Source: Thermoplasmata archaeon (GTDB taxonomy: Archaea > Thermoplasmatota > Thermoplasmata > RBG-16-68-12 > JAGMCJ01). Taken from it: 11,736 nt of DNA. Where the stretch lies: positions 1 to 11,736 of the forward strand of contig JAGMCJ010000054.1 in the NCBI GenBank assembly GCA_023129265.1. Direction: 5' to 3'. Shown piece by piece: positions 5,769 through 11,736 of this stretch. The translations under genes and the position numbers were made by a program. The notes below the pieces were generated by a model. The model ran no database searches. It was not told the origin of the DNA and was given only the letters and a program-made list of their open reading frames with translations. Position 1 is the first letter of the stretch. Each line of letters begins with the position of its first letter.

Positions 5769-5800
5769 AATCGCCCCTTTTCCGACGGAACTCGGCGATT
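5769..5800 (-). repeat. Inverted repeat just downstream of the kinase stop codon
   Basis: AATCGCC (5769-5775) and GGCGATT (5794-5800) are perfect 7-base complements separated by 18 bases that contain a smaller TCCG-A-CGGA palindrome. The structure begins one base past the kinase stop codon. It could stabilise the 3' end of the S-adenosylhomocysteinase-kinase mRNA. No poly-T tract follows. Confidence 0.3.
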
Positions 5801-5801
5801 C

Positions 5802-6716
5802 CTAGCGGACCTTCTCCGCGCGTGAAAGAACCTCTTCCCACGTCGGGATGTTCGTCTGTCCGCCTCGGGACTCCATCGCAAAGCTCGCTGTCGCCGAGCC
5901 TGCCCACCCGCACTGGTCAAAGTCCATGCCTCTGCTCCACGCGGCGTAGAAGCCCGCCCGGTAGGCGTCCCCCATTCCCGTGGCCTCCTCGGTTCTGTCG
6001 GGCCTTATCGCCGGTATCTCGAACCTCTCTCCTTCGTGGAAAACGAGGCTCCCGTTCTTTCCCAATGTGACTATGAGAAGATCCACAATCTCCGCGATCT
6101 CTTCCTTCTTCTGCAATCCAGTATACTTGAGCGCCGTTCTGATCTCGCTCTCATTCGCAAAGAAATGATCCGCCTTCCTCAGGAGCGCATTGAACGTATC
6201 CTTGTCGTAGACATAGTGGATCTCTTGCGCGGGGTCGAAGCTCACCTTCCTTCCCAGCTCGAGTGCGAGGTCAATGACCTTGATGTAGTATTCTGGCCTT
6301 CCTGTGCAGATGTGGACGATTTCTGAGTGCCTGACAGTGTTCTCACGGACCTCGAAGCCCCCCGAGTCCCGGTACGGGCCCTGGTCAATCACACAGATCT
6401 GATTGTGCTCCCGGTCCGAGAATATCCACGCGACTGGAGTGTTGTACCCTTCGACCTTTGCGAGCTCTGATATCTCAACGTTCGCCCGCCTCAAAGCCTC
6501 TTCGTAGTCAGCGGGGAAGTCCTCTCCCACGAATGAGGATAACGCAGTCCTCACCCCGAGGGACGAGGCGATTCTCGCAATGTTGGCGCCGGTCCCCCCG
6601 AAAAAGACCTGTCTGTCGATAAGCTCGATCGACGTGTTTGGCGGAGGAAGTCGCGGTACGGTGATTATGTAGTCGAGAACTGTGTGGCCGTACACTCCCA
6701 GGAAGAACTCAGTCAT
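5802..6716 (-). CDS. PfkB-family sugar/nucleoside kinase (possible adenosine kinase)
   Basis: A ribokinase-fold kinase that transfers phosphate from ATP to a sugar or nucleoside. Numbering from the TTG at 6734 (310 residues): the substrate-side signature FFGGTGANIARIASSLG at 44-60, NESE at 194-197, VTLGKNGS at 222-229 and the anion-hole/catalytic stretch TGMGDAYRAGF at 252-262 with the base Asp256. The usual DTxGAGD reads EATGMGD, an uncommon variant. The gene is fused in translation to S-adenosylhomocysteinase: the TTG start would overlap that stop as TTGA. I favour ATG 6716 (304 residues, opening MTEFFLGVYGH), which has AAGGATGAT as ribosome binding site 5-13 bases upstream; TTG 6734 remains possible. 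The neighbour suggests adenosine as substrate, since the hydrolase releases it, but motifs alone cannot separate adenosine from ribose or other substrates. Confidence 0.88.
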   Translation of the reverse strand: MTEFFLGVYGHTVLDYIITVPRLPPPNTSIELIDRQVFFGGTGANIARIASSLGVRTALSSFVGEDFPADYEEALRRANVEISELAKVEGYNTPVAWIFSDREHNQICVIDQGPYRDSGGFEVRENTVRHSEIVHICTGRPEYYIKVIDLALELGRKVSFDPAQEIHYVYDKDTFNALLRKADHFFANESEIRTALKYTGLQKKEEIAEIVDLLIVTLGKNGSLVFHEGERFEIPAIRPDRTEEATGMGDAYRAGFYAAWSRGMDFDQCGWAGSATASFAMESRGGQTNIPTWEEVLSRAEKVR

Positions 6717-6730
6717 CCGATCATCCTTTG

Positions 6731-7972
6731 TCAAGTACCCTCTTTCCAGTCAGTGAGATACTTCTCTTGAGAGGCCGTCAGTCCGTCTATCTCGACTCCC
6801 ATGGTCTTGAGCTTCAGGCGGGCAACCTCCTCGTCGATTTCCCTCGGAATATCGTACACCTTGTTTTCGAGCGATTCGTAATTCTTGGAGATATGCTCCA
6901 GGGCGAGGGCCTGGATGGAGAAGCTCATGTCCATGATTTCAACGGGGTGACCCTGACCCGCCACAAGGTTGATCAATCTTCCCTCGCCGAGAAGGTACAC
7001 GGACCTCCCGTTCTTCAAGTCGTATCGCTCCACGAACTCCCTGACCTTCTCGACCTTCTTCGAGGCCTTCGAGAGCGCCTCCTTTGATATCTCGTTGTCG
7101 AAGTGTCCAGCATTGGCGAGGATGCAGCCGTCTTTGACGATGTCGGTGTGTTCGGCTGTGAAAACGTCCTTGCATCCAGTCGCGCTCACGATGAAGTCTG
7201 CGCTTTTCGCGGCATCCGACATCGGCATGACCTCGAAGCCATCCAGTTTCGCCTCCACCGCCCTCACCGGATTGACCTCGGTCACGATGACGTGTGCTCC
7301 CATGCCCTTTGCCCTCATCGCTATGCCTCTGCCGCACCATCCGTAGCCCGAGACCACGAATCTCTTTCCCGCAATCAGGAGGTTCGTGCTCGTCATTATC
7401 CCGTCCAAGGTCGATTGGCCAGTTCCGTATCGGTTGTCGAAGAGATATTTCATATGTGCGTCGTTGACAGAGATGACGGGGAACTCGAGCTCTCCGGACT
7501 GTGCCATTGCCCGCAGGCGGATTATTCCAGTGGTCGTCTCCTCGTTTGCTCCCTTCACAGACCTCAGCAGCTCCTTTCTCTTTGTGTGGACTAAGAAGAT
7601 CAGATCTCCCCCATCGTCTATGAGGAAGTCTGGTTTCAGGTCGAGGACGGAGTTCAGGTTGCTGTAGTACTCGTTTCTCGTCTCCCACTTCTTCGCGTAC
7701 ACGTCCAGACCGTACTCCTCCCTCAGGGCCAGAGAAACCGAATCGTCGGTGGACAGAGGATTGCAGGAGGCCAGTCTCACATCGGCTCCGGCCTCACTGA
7801 TGGTCCAGGCCAGTATCCCTGTTTTTGCCTCCACGTGAAGGGCCATGCCGACCTTGAGGCCCTCGAACGCACGTTCCTTCTTCAACCGCCTTCGGACCTC
7901 GCCCATCAGCTCCATATGGGTCTTCGCCCATTCGAGCCTCCTGACACCTTTGAGCAAAACATCTTCAGTCAT
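6731..7972 (-). CDS. ahcY: S-adenosylhomocysteinase (archaeal/Thermotoga type)
   Basis: This 413-residue NAD-dependent enzyme reversibly splits S-adenosylhomocysteine into homocysteine and adenosine, relieving product inhibition of methyltransferases. The substrate half shows LHVEAKTG (45-52), SCNPLSTDD (69-77), DDGGDL (119-124) and EETTTG (144-149). The catalytic Lys175 and Asp179 sit in VNDAHMKYLFDNRYGTGQS (169-187). The NAD-binding Rossmann motif SGYGWCGRGIAMRAKG is at 208-223, and NAGHFDNEI at 287-295. It lacks the insert of the eukaryotic enzyme and ends in LTDWKEGT rather than the eukaryotic Lys-Tyr tail, as in archaea. Some archaeal relatives act on S-inosylhomocysteine; the motifs do not exclude that. 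ATG 7972 lacks a Shine-Dalgarno site, and a weak TATA-like element upstream would fit leaderless initiation. The downstream kinase is coupled. Confidence 0.95.
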   Translation of the reverse strand: MTEDVLLKGVRRLEWAKTHMELMGEVRRRLKKERAFEGLKVGMALHVEAKTGILAWTISEAGADVRLASCNPLSTDDSVSLALREEYGLDVYAKKWETRNEYYSNLNSVLDLKPDFLIDDGGDLIFLVHTKRKELLRSVKGANEETTTGIIRLRAMAQSGELEFPVISVNDAHMKYLFDNRYGTGQSTLDGIMTSTNLLIAGKRFVVSGYGWCGRGIAMRAKGMGAHVIVTEVNPVRAVEAKLDGFEVMPMSDAAKSADFIVSATGCKDVFTAEHTDIVKDGCILANAGHFDNEISKEALSKASKKVEKVREFVERYDLKNGRSVYLLGEGRLINLVAGQGHPVEIMDMSFSIQALALEHISKNYESLENKVYDIPREIDEEVARLKLKTMGVEIDGLTASQEKYLTDWKEGT

Positions 7973-7993
7973 GACGTGTCACAGATAACCGGG

Positions 7994-8003
7994 ACGGATT
8001 ATC
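7994..8003 (-). promoter_or_regulatory. Possible TATA element for the S-adenosylhomocysteinase-kinase operon
   Basis: The minus strand reads GAGATAATCC in the 41-base gap after the binding-protein gene, centred about 26 bases before the ATG at 7972. This fits a leaderless start, but the match is weak and a nearby GGTTATCTG at 7984-7992 is an alternative. Confidence 0.3.
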
Positions 8004-8013
8004 TCCTTTTCGG

Positions 8014-10332
8014 TCAGTCCCTTTTTGTTCTCCTCAAGTAGGCGTACCCGAGAGTGACAGCAATTAGCATCAGCATGATTGAGATGGGCTCAAGGCCTGG
8101 AAGGGGCGGCGCTGTCCCACCTGACCGGTCGACGAACACGGCCTTCTGATCCGCACCGTCAGAATAGCCAGTCTTCGAGACTTCCGCGATGACTAGGAAG
8201 GTCGTGTCCACGGTCACCGAAGCCGTGAACGTGGTCTGGAACACTCCGTTCGCATCGGTCATCCCAGAGGGGTTGCTCAGGCTCCCCTCGAGCTCTTCTG
8301 GAGCTATCCGGAGGCTGATTTCAGCACCCTCAACCACCGCGAGGGTCTGCAGGTCTCTGACAGTGACGGTGATGGACGCCGTGTCGCCAGAGGATATCCT
8401 CGCAGGGTTTCTTGCCAAGTCAACGAGAAGAACTCTGGCTTCCGGATCGACCGTGATCTCACCCTGCGCCGCGCCCTCAGGGTAACCAGGTGTAATCGCG
8501 CGGGCAATGAAGACCGCTGTGTCAGGCTCAGTCAGGGCTGGTGCCGTCCACGTGAACTCGAACGAACCATTGTCCGTGTATCCTGTGTAACTCGTATCGG
8601 GGTCCAGCGATTCCGTTACCGTGACGAAGACTCCATGCATAGATGCGAACGTCTCAGGATGATTCACCTCGACCTTGACGCTCAGAACCTCGCCGGAGCT
8701 GATTTGGCTCGCCAGGATAATCACCGATACCCTTAGAGGATCTCCCTGTGTCAAGTGAAGGTTCCTGAATGACCAGAAGTTGTAGACTCCCTCCGCCATG
8801 TTCACCCAGCCTGTGAACTTCGTCCGGTTGACTGCCTCCTTCACTTTGTAATGGAGTATCGGGATGATGGGGTTCTCCTCAGCGATCCAACCCTGGGCAT
8901 GTTTGACGAGTTCCTGCCTTTCCGTCACGCTCAACGTGGCGTCGGCTTCCTCAAGTATCTGATCAAGGGTTGGGTTACTGTATCCCATGTAGTTCGCCGA
9001 ACCGCTTGAGTGGAGTACGTCTCTGATGAAACTCGGTTCTCGTTTGGCATCGAGGACGTCCATGAAGATATCGAAACTGCCCTGGGTCACGTTGAAGTAC
9101 AGATCTTCCCAGCTAAGCATTTCCTTATTCCTAACGTCGAAGCCGATTGTCTGGAGTTTGCCTATCAGGTCCTTCGCTATTGGGTCTTTGTGGACCTCGA
9201 TACTGGATGATGGATAGTAGAAATCGAAGTGGAATTCCGAGCCGTCTGGCTTTTCAAGGAGGCCATCAGAATCCTTGTCGGTGTAGCCAGATTCGGCGAG
9301 CATGATTTTCACTGCGTCCAAGTCAGGCCCCCTCTCACCACCCTCGACCTTGTACTTGACTCTATATCTCGGGACACTGGAGTTGAGCCAATATGAATTT
9401 ATGGGATGTATGACGGAGTCAGCAACGAGGGTATAGGGCACCATCGTTAGGTATAAGTCTTTGTCAGTGCACATCGCAATCGCTTTTCTGATAATCGGAT
9501 TATCGAGCGGGTCCTCCTGTGTGTTCATTCCGACATAAAGGAATTTGAAGGTGGGATTCATGAATACGGAAACCCTTGAGACAATGGTTTCATTCGAATA
9601 GTTCAAGAACACTGAGCTTTCTGTCCCCGTGAGAGGCCTGCCAATGAGGCCTATCTCTCCGTTAATCATGGCTTCCGAGGCTTCGTCGAATCCGGAGTAT
9701 ATTCTGAATGTGACTGTATCGAGGTAGGGTCTGCCATCGAAGTAGTCGTCATAGGCACCTATTGTCACATGGTCGCCAGGGACATTGTCCAAGAGCTCGA
9801 ACGGTCCGCAACCCTCCGAGGGGGTCGAGTCTCCAGACTTGACAAGCGGTGAAGTCAGGCCTTCTGTCAGGAAGGTGCCGGCATAATCTCTCCCAGAAAG
9901 ATTGAAACTCACCGCGTAGGTCGAGACCTTCGTCACTGTGTAGGCAGATTCGTAGGTGTAGACGACATCATCGGCCGTGACGTTCTCACCGTCGTGCCAT
10001 GTGACGTCATCTCTCAGAGTGACAAGCACCGTTTTGTTGACATCATCAATCGTCCATCCCGATGCGACCCATGGAATCGGCATTAGGGTTTCTGGATGGA
10101 TTCTAGCAAGGGAGTCGTACAGCAAATCGATTATGTGCTCGCTCGTCTCGTCTGGATCCCCGGTGGGGTCCAGGCTGAAGACCGCATCCTGTGGCACAGC
10201 GATGATGAAATCACCTCCATACAGTCCGCCGAGCGGTTCGTCCTCGGCAGTCGCCTGTGGGACATCTTGCGCCAGACTCCACGTGAAGGCCAAGAACAGA
10301 GCGAATACAACTACAATGAACCTTCGAGACAT
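8014..10332 (-). CDS. Extracellular solute-binding protein family 5 with two Ig-like domains and C-terminal PGF-CTERM-like anchor
   Basis: This 772-residue surface protein has four parts. A signal peptide (1-21) ends SLA|Q and has no lipobox cysteine. Residues about 35-525 are an SBP_bac_5 (peptide/nickel-type) binding domain, with the typical VTLRDDVTWHDGENVTADDVVYTYE region near 104-128 (in pieces) and a calcium-loop motif DKDSDG at 352-357 with acidic residues at spaced positions to 363. Residues about 530-735 are two beta-rich Ig-like modules, each ending in similar GYPEGAAQGEITV and GYSDGADQKAVFV stretches; the second carries the invasin-like TDANGVFQ. The tail has Pro/Gly linker, PGLEP (745-749), a 17-residue helix and RRTKRD, a tripartite sorting-signal layout. 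Seven or so N-glycosylation sequons are present. No permease or ATPase genes are adjacent. ATG 10332 has GGAGGAGG 6 bases upstream. It probably captures peptides or oligomers at the cell surface. Confidence 0.92.
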   Translation of the reverse strand: MSRRFIVVVFALFLAFTWSLAQDVPQATAEDEPLGGLYGGDFIIAVPQDAVFSLDPTGDPDETSEHIIDLLYDSLARIHPETLMPIPWVASGWTIDDVNKTVLVTLRDDVTWHDGENVTADDVVYTYESAYTVTKVSTYAVSFNLSGRDYAGTFLTEGLTSPLVKSGDSTPSEGCGPFELLDNVPGDHVTIGAYDDYFDGRPYLDTVTFRIYSGFDEASEAMINGEIGLIGRPLTGTESSVFLNYSNETIVSRVSVFMNPTFKFLYVGMNTQEDPLDNPIIRKAIAMCTDKDLYLTMVPYTLVADSVIHPINSYWLNSSVPRYRVKYKVEGGERGPDLDAVKIMLAESGYTDKDSDGLLEKPDGSEFHFDFYYPSSSIEVHKDPIAKDLIGKLQTIGFDVRNKEMLSWEDLYFNVTQGSFDIFMDVLDAKREPSFIRDVLHSSGSANYMGYSNPTLDQILEEADATLSVTERQELVKHAQGWIAEENPIIPILHYKVKEAVNRTKFTGWVNMAEGVYNFWSFRNLHLTQGDPLRVSVIILASQISSGEVLSVKVEVNHPETFASMHGVFVTVTESLDPDTSYTGYTDNGSFEFTWTAPALTEPDTAVFIARAITPGYPEGAAQGEITVDPEARVLLVDLARNPARISSGDTASITVTVRDLQTLAVVEGAEISLRIAPEELEGSLSNPSGMTDANGVFQTTFTASVTVDTTFLVIAEVSKTGYSDGADQKAVFVDRSGGTAPPLPGLEPISIMLMLIAVTLGYAYLRRTKRD
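8017..8100 (-). other. C-terminal sorting/anchor segment of the binding protein
   Basis: This stretch encodes the last 28 residues or so: PGLEP, a hydrophobic helix and the basic end RRTKRD. The layout matches archaeosortase substrates of the PGF-CTERM class, with Leu replacing the usual Phe. Whether the residue change still permits processing cannot be judged here; without processing it would act as a plain membrane anchor. Confidence 0.55.
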
Positions 10333-10338
10333 TACCGT

Positions 10339-10346
10339 CCTCCTCC
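10339..10346 (-). promoter_or_regulatory. Strong Shine-Dalgarno site of the binding-protein gene
   Basis: GGAGGAGG on the minus strand lies 6 bases before the ATG at 10332. It sits 8 bases downstream of the leader hairpin at 10355-10373, so structure in the leader could affect ribosome access. Confidence 0.75.
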
Positions 10347-10354
10347 GTCTAGAG

Positions 10355-10373
10355 GACCCCCGAAATGGGGGTC
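10355..10373 (-). promoter_or_regulatory. Leader hairpin upstream of the binding-protein gene
   Basis: GACCCCC (10355-10361) and GGGGGTC (10367-10373) are perfect complements around a five-base loop. With a predicted transcription start near 10382, the hairpin lies within the first 30 bases of the mRNA, before the ribosome binding site. There is no T-run after it, so it is more likely a stability element or regulator site than a terminator. Confidence 0.55.
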
Positions 10374-10394
10374 ATTTGGCGAAAGTTGTAGTGA

Positions 10395-10402
10395 GGTCGA
10401 CC
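10395..10402. promoter_or_regulatory. Palindrome GGTCGACC between TATA box and predicted start: possible operator
   Basis: This perfect 8-base palindrome adjoins the downstream side of the TATA box at 10404-10413 and precedes the predicted start near 10382. A bound protein there would block polymerase. A second inverted repeat, CTGGC-TCG-GCCAG at 10421-10433, lies on the other side of the TATA box. Short palindromes arise by chance, so the call is tentative. Confidence 0.3.
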
Positions 10403-10403
10403 C

Positions 10404-10419
10404 TATAAATACCTTTCGA
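10404..10419 (-). promoter_or_regulatory. BRE/TATA promoter of the binding-protein gene
   Basis: The minus strand reads CGAAAGG followed by TATTTATAG, the best BRE/TATA pair in the window. The predicted start, about 26 bases downstream, is near 10382 and gives a leader of roughly 50 bases, much longer than the leaders of the other genes here. Confidence 0.65.
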
Positions 10420-10469
10420 ACTGGCTCGGCCAGCAGCATCTCGGATGTGCCCTAGCAGCCGGTGCGCGG

Positions 10470-11651
10470 TTAGATGATGTCGAGGTCTCTTCCGGCCTTC
10501 TCGAAAGCCGCGAGGGCATCGTTGAGGTCGTCCTTTGTGAGCCCGGCGTTCATCATCGTCCTTATTCTCGCCTTGTCCCTCGCCACCATCGGGAACACGA
10601 TGGGAAGGGCGAAGACGCCCAGCTCGAAGGTTCTCTCCGAGAGGGCCTTGGCCTTGTGGGACTCACCCACCATGACCGGTGTTATCGGGGTCTCGCTTTG
10701 TCCCGTATCGAATCCCATCGAGTCGAGCTCGTTCTTGAAGTACTTCGTGTTGTCCCACAGGTTTTTCACGTGCTCCGGTTCCGTCTCGAGTACGTCGATT
10801 GCGGTAAACTGAGCGGCCGCGACCTGCGGCGGGTGAGATCCCGACAAGAGCCACGTTCTGGACTTGTTCAGTGCGAAGTTCACCAGGTCCTGGGAGCCCG
10901 CGATGAGACCGCCCACGACTCCGTAGGCCTTGGAGAACGTTCCCATCTCCACGTCGATCTTGCCCGAGATGTCGAAGTGGGCTCCTATCCCCCTTCCATC
11001 AGGTCCTATGACGCCCTCTCCGTGGGCATCATCGACAAAGGTCATCGCCCCAACCTCGTTGGCAAGGTCTTGTATCACATCCATGTGCTGAATGTCCCCG
11101 TCCATCGAGAAGACGCCATCACTCACGACGAGTATCCTGTTGTACTTCTTGTCCGCCTCCTTGAGCACCTTCTCGAGCTCCCCCATGTCGCGGTGCGGGA
11201 ATATCATCCTGTCTGACTTGGTCAGCCTGACGCCGTCTATGATGGAGCCGTGGTTGAGCTCGTCCGATATGATGACGTCCCCCTTACCGGCGAGTTGCGG
11301 CAGGAGTCCTGCATTCGCCGCGAAACCCGTCTGGTAGATGAGCGAGGACTCGGTTCTCTTGAACTTCGCCAGCTTCTTCTCCACCTTGATGTGCAGATCC
11401 ATGTTCCCCGCGATGGGTCTGACCGAGCCAGAGCCTACGCCGTGAGTGTCTATTGCCTCCTTGGCAGCTTGCTTCAGCCTCGGATGGTTGCTCAGATTCA
11501 GGTAGTTGTTCGAGCAGAGCATTATCACGTCCTTTCCTTCCACCCGGCATCTCGGTGCGGAGGGACCTTCAAGAACGCGCAGTTTCCAGTCAAATCCCTT
11601 CTCAACGAGTATCTGATATTCCTCCCGCATGAATCCGCTTGGATCTCTCAT
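10470..11651 (-). CDS. kbl: Glycine C-acetyltransferase / 2-amino-3-ketobutyrate CoA ligase (alpha-oxoamine synthase)
   Basis: A PLP enzyme of the alpha-oxoamine synthase family that most likely interconverts glycine plus acetyl-CoA and 2-amino-3-ketobutyrate, the second step of threonine breakdown. Numbering from the GTG at 11678: CSNNYLNLSNHP (55-66), GSGSVRPIAG (82-91), DELNHGSIIDGVRL (139-152), DDAHGEGV (216-223) and the PLP lysine Lys250 in GTFSKAYGVVGG. All are intact and the length is normal. Although the frame opens at GTG 11678, the ATG at 11651 is the better start: GGAGGAGAT lies 6 bases before it, and the TATA box predicts transcription beginning near 11672, after the GTG. This gives 393 residues. 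No threonine dehydrogenase is in the window. Related enzymes (8-amino-7-oxononanoate synthase, serine palmitoyltransferase) share the fold, but the sequence reads most like KBL. Confidence 0.9.
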   Translation of the reverse strand: MRDPSGFMREEYQILVEKGFDWKLRVLEGPSAPRCRVEGKDVIMLCSNNYLNLSNHPRLKQAAKEAIDTHGVGSGSVRPIAGNMDLHIKVEKKLAKFKRTESSLIYQTGFAANAGLLPQLAGKGDVIISDELNHGSIIDGVRLTKSDRMIFPHRDMGELEKVLKEADKKYNRILVVSDGVFSMDGDIQHMDVIQDLANEVGAMTFVDDAHGEGVIGPDGRGIGAHFDISGKIDVEMGTFSKAYGVVGGLIAGSQDLVNFALNKSRTWLLSGSHPPQVAAAQFTAIDVLETEPEHVKNLWDNTKYFKNELDSMGFDTGQSETPITPVMVGESHKAKALSERTFELGVFALPIVFPMVARDKARIRTMMNAGLTKDDLNDALAAFEKAGRDLDII

Positions 11652-11657
11652 CTTCCC

Positions 11658-11666
11658 ATCTCCTCC
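11658..11666 (-). promoter_or_regulatory. Shine-Dalgarno site that decides the kbl start
   Basis: GGAGGAGAT on the minus strand lies 6 bases before ATG 11651 and inside the frame that would be coding if GTG 11678 were used. Its strength and spacing favour the ATG. Confidence 0.7.
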
Positions 11667-11693
11667 ATTGGGCTTCACCTTTCACGCATTCGC

Positions 11694-11703
11694 CATAATT
11701 AAG
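11694..11703 (-). promoter_or_regulatory. TATA box for kbl
   Basis: The minus strand reads CTTAATTATG, centred about 26 bases before position 11672. This leaves a leader of about 20 bases carrying the Shine-Dalgarno site. The remaining bases to the window end show no gene that I can support. Confidence 0.55.
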
Positions 11704-11736
11704 CATTCCTCTATGGTTTGAACCAATCCATGTACA

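Noticed and set aside
5648..6070. 140-codon plus-strand open frame across the kinase gene end and intergenic gap
   Set aside because: The product is rich in Pro, Ser and Arg as expected of a shadow frame, and it crosses two genes on the other strand.
6939..7688. 249-codon minus-strand open frame within S-adenosylhomocysteinase
   Set aside because: Same-strand out-of-frame shadow of a clearly assigned enzyme; the translation is Arg/Gly-rich low-quality sequence.
8004..8034. T-rich plus-strand stretch with CCTTTT and CCCTTTTTG as a terminator
   Set aside because: All genes here are on the minus strand, where the stretch is A-rich, so it cannot serve as a T-run terminator for them.
10421..10433. 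CTGGC-TCG-GCCAG hairpin as a kbl terminator
   Set aside because: The stem is only five pairs and no T-run follows on the minus strand; archaeal termination depends mainly on T-rich tracts. It is mentioned only as a possible operator near the TATA box.
10656..11216. 186-codon plus-strand open frame opposite kbl
   Set aside because: Antisense shadow of an intact PLP enzyme gene with no start signals of its own.
1..11736. CRISPR array, tRNA or rRNA gene, insertion sequence, attachment site or replication origin
   Set aside because: I saw no regularly spaced direct repeats, no cloverleaf-like sequence with a T-loop, no transposase or integrase frame with terminal repeats and no origin-type repeat cluster. 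Reading by eye could miss a diverged small RNA.

Overview
The window looks like chromosomal DNA from a euryarchaeon, most likely a member of the Thermoplasmatota. The evidence is a two-gene GMP synthase (separate glutaminase and ATP-pyrophosphatase subunits), an archaeal/Thermotoga-type S-adenosylhomocysteinase, a Mut7-C protein, a DUF131 membrane protein, a standalone AsnC-type effector domain, archaeal BRE/TATA promoters with short or absent leaders, and a PGF-CTERM-like C-terminal anchor on a secreted binding protein. This placement is inferred from gene content; there is no rRNA or other phylogenetic marker. The DNA is moderately GC-rich, almost fully coding, and has no gene-free stretch longer than about 140 bases.

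Layout. On the plus strand at the left edge are the tail of an unidentified gene (to 62) and a Mut7-C RNase-domain protein (59-514). A convergent minus-strand gene (502-1356) encodes an unrecognised two-part protein. A short divergent promoter region separates it from a DUF131 membrane protein (1452-1871) and a D-3-phosphoglycerate dehydrogenase (1915-2859), both on the plus strand. Everything from 2856 to the right end lies on the minus strand. In order of transcription it contains: glycine C-acetyltransferase / 2-amino-3-ketobutyrate CoA ligase (11651-10470); a large surface solute-binding protein (10332-8014); S-adenosylhomocysteinase (7972-6731) translationally coupled to a PfkB-family kinase (from 6716 or 6734 to 5802); a standalone AsnC/RAM domain protein with a small membrane protein (5688-5123); purE then guaAb (5083-3665, abutting); guaAa with its own leaderless-type promoter (3626-3060); and an abutting 67-residue orphan protein (3059-2856).

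How the genes work together. Three themes are visible. Purine synthesis is represented by purE and both GMP synthase subunits. Methyl-cycle clean-up is represented by S-adenosylhomocysteinase, which releases adenosine and homocysteine, coupled to a PfkB kinase that may phosphorylate the adenosine and return it to the purine pool. Serine/glycine metabolism is represented by a SerA-like dehydrogenase and a glycine/threonine-linked alpha-oxoamine synthase. The solute-binding protein stands apart: no permease or ATPase genes accompany it, it carries two C-terminal Ig-like domains and a tripartite anchor, and it has the most elaborate leader in the window.

Assessment. I see no CRISPR array, transposon, phage module, toxin-antitoxin pair or biosynthetic cluster, and most genes are conserved housekeeping. 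The parts most likely to hold something new are the C-terminally anchored binding protein with its hairpin leader, the 284-residue protein at 502-1356, the AsnC-domain/membrane-protein pair, and the 67-residue protein abutting guaAa.
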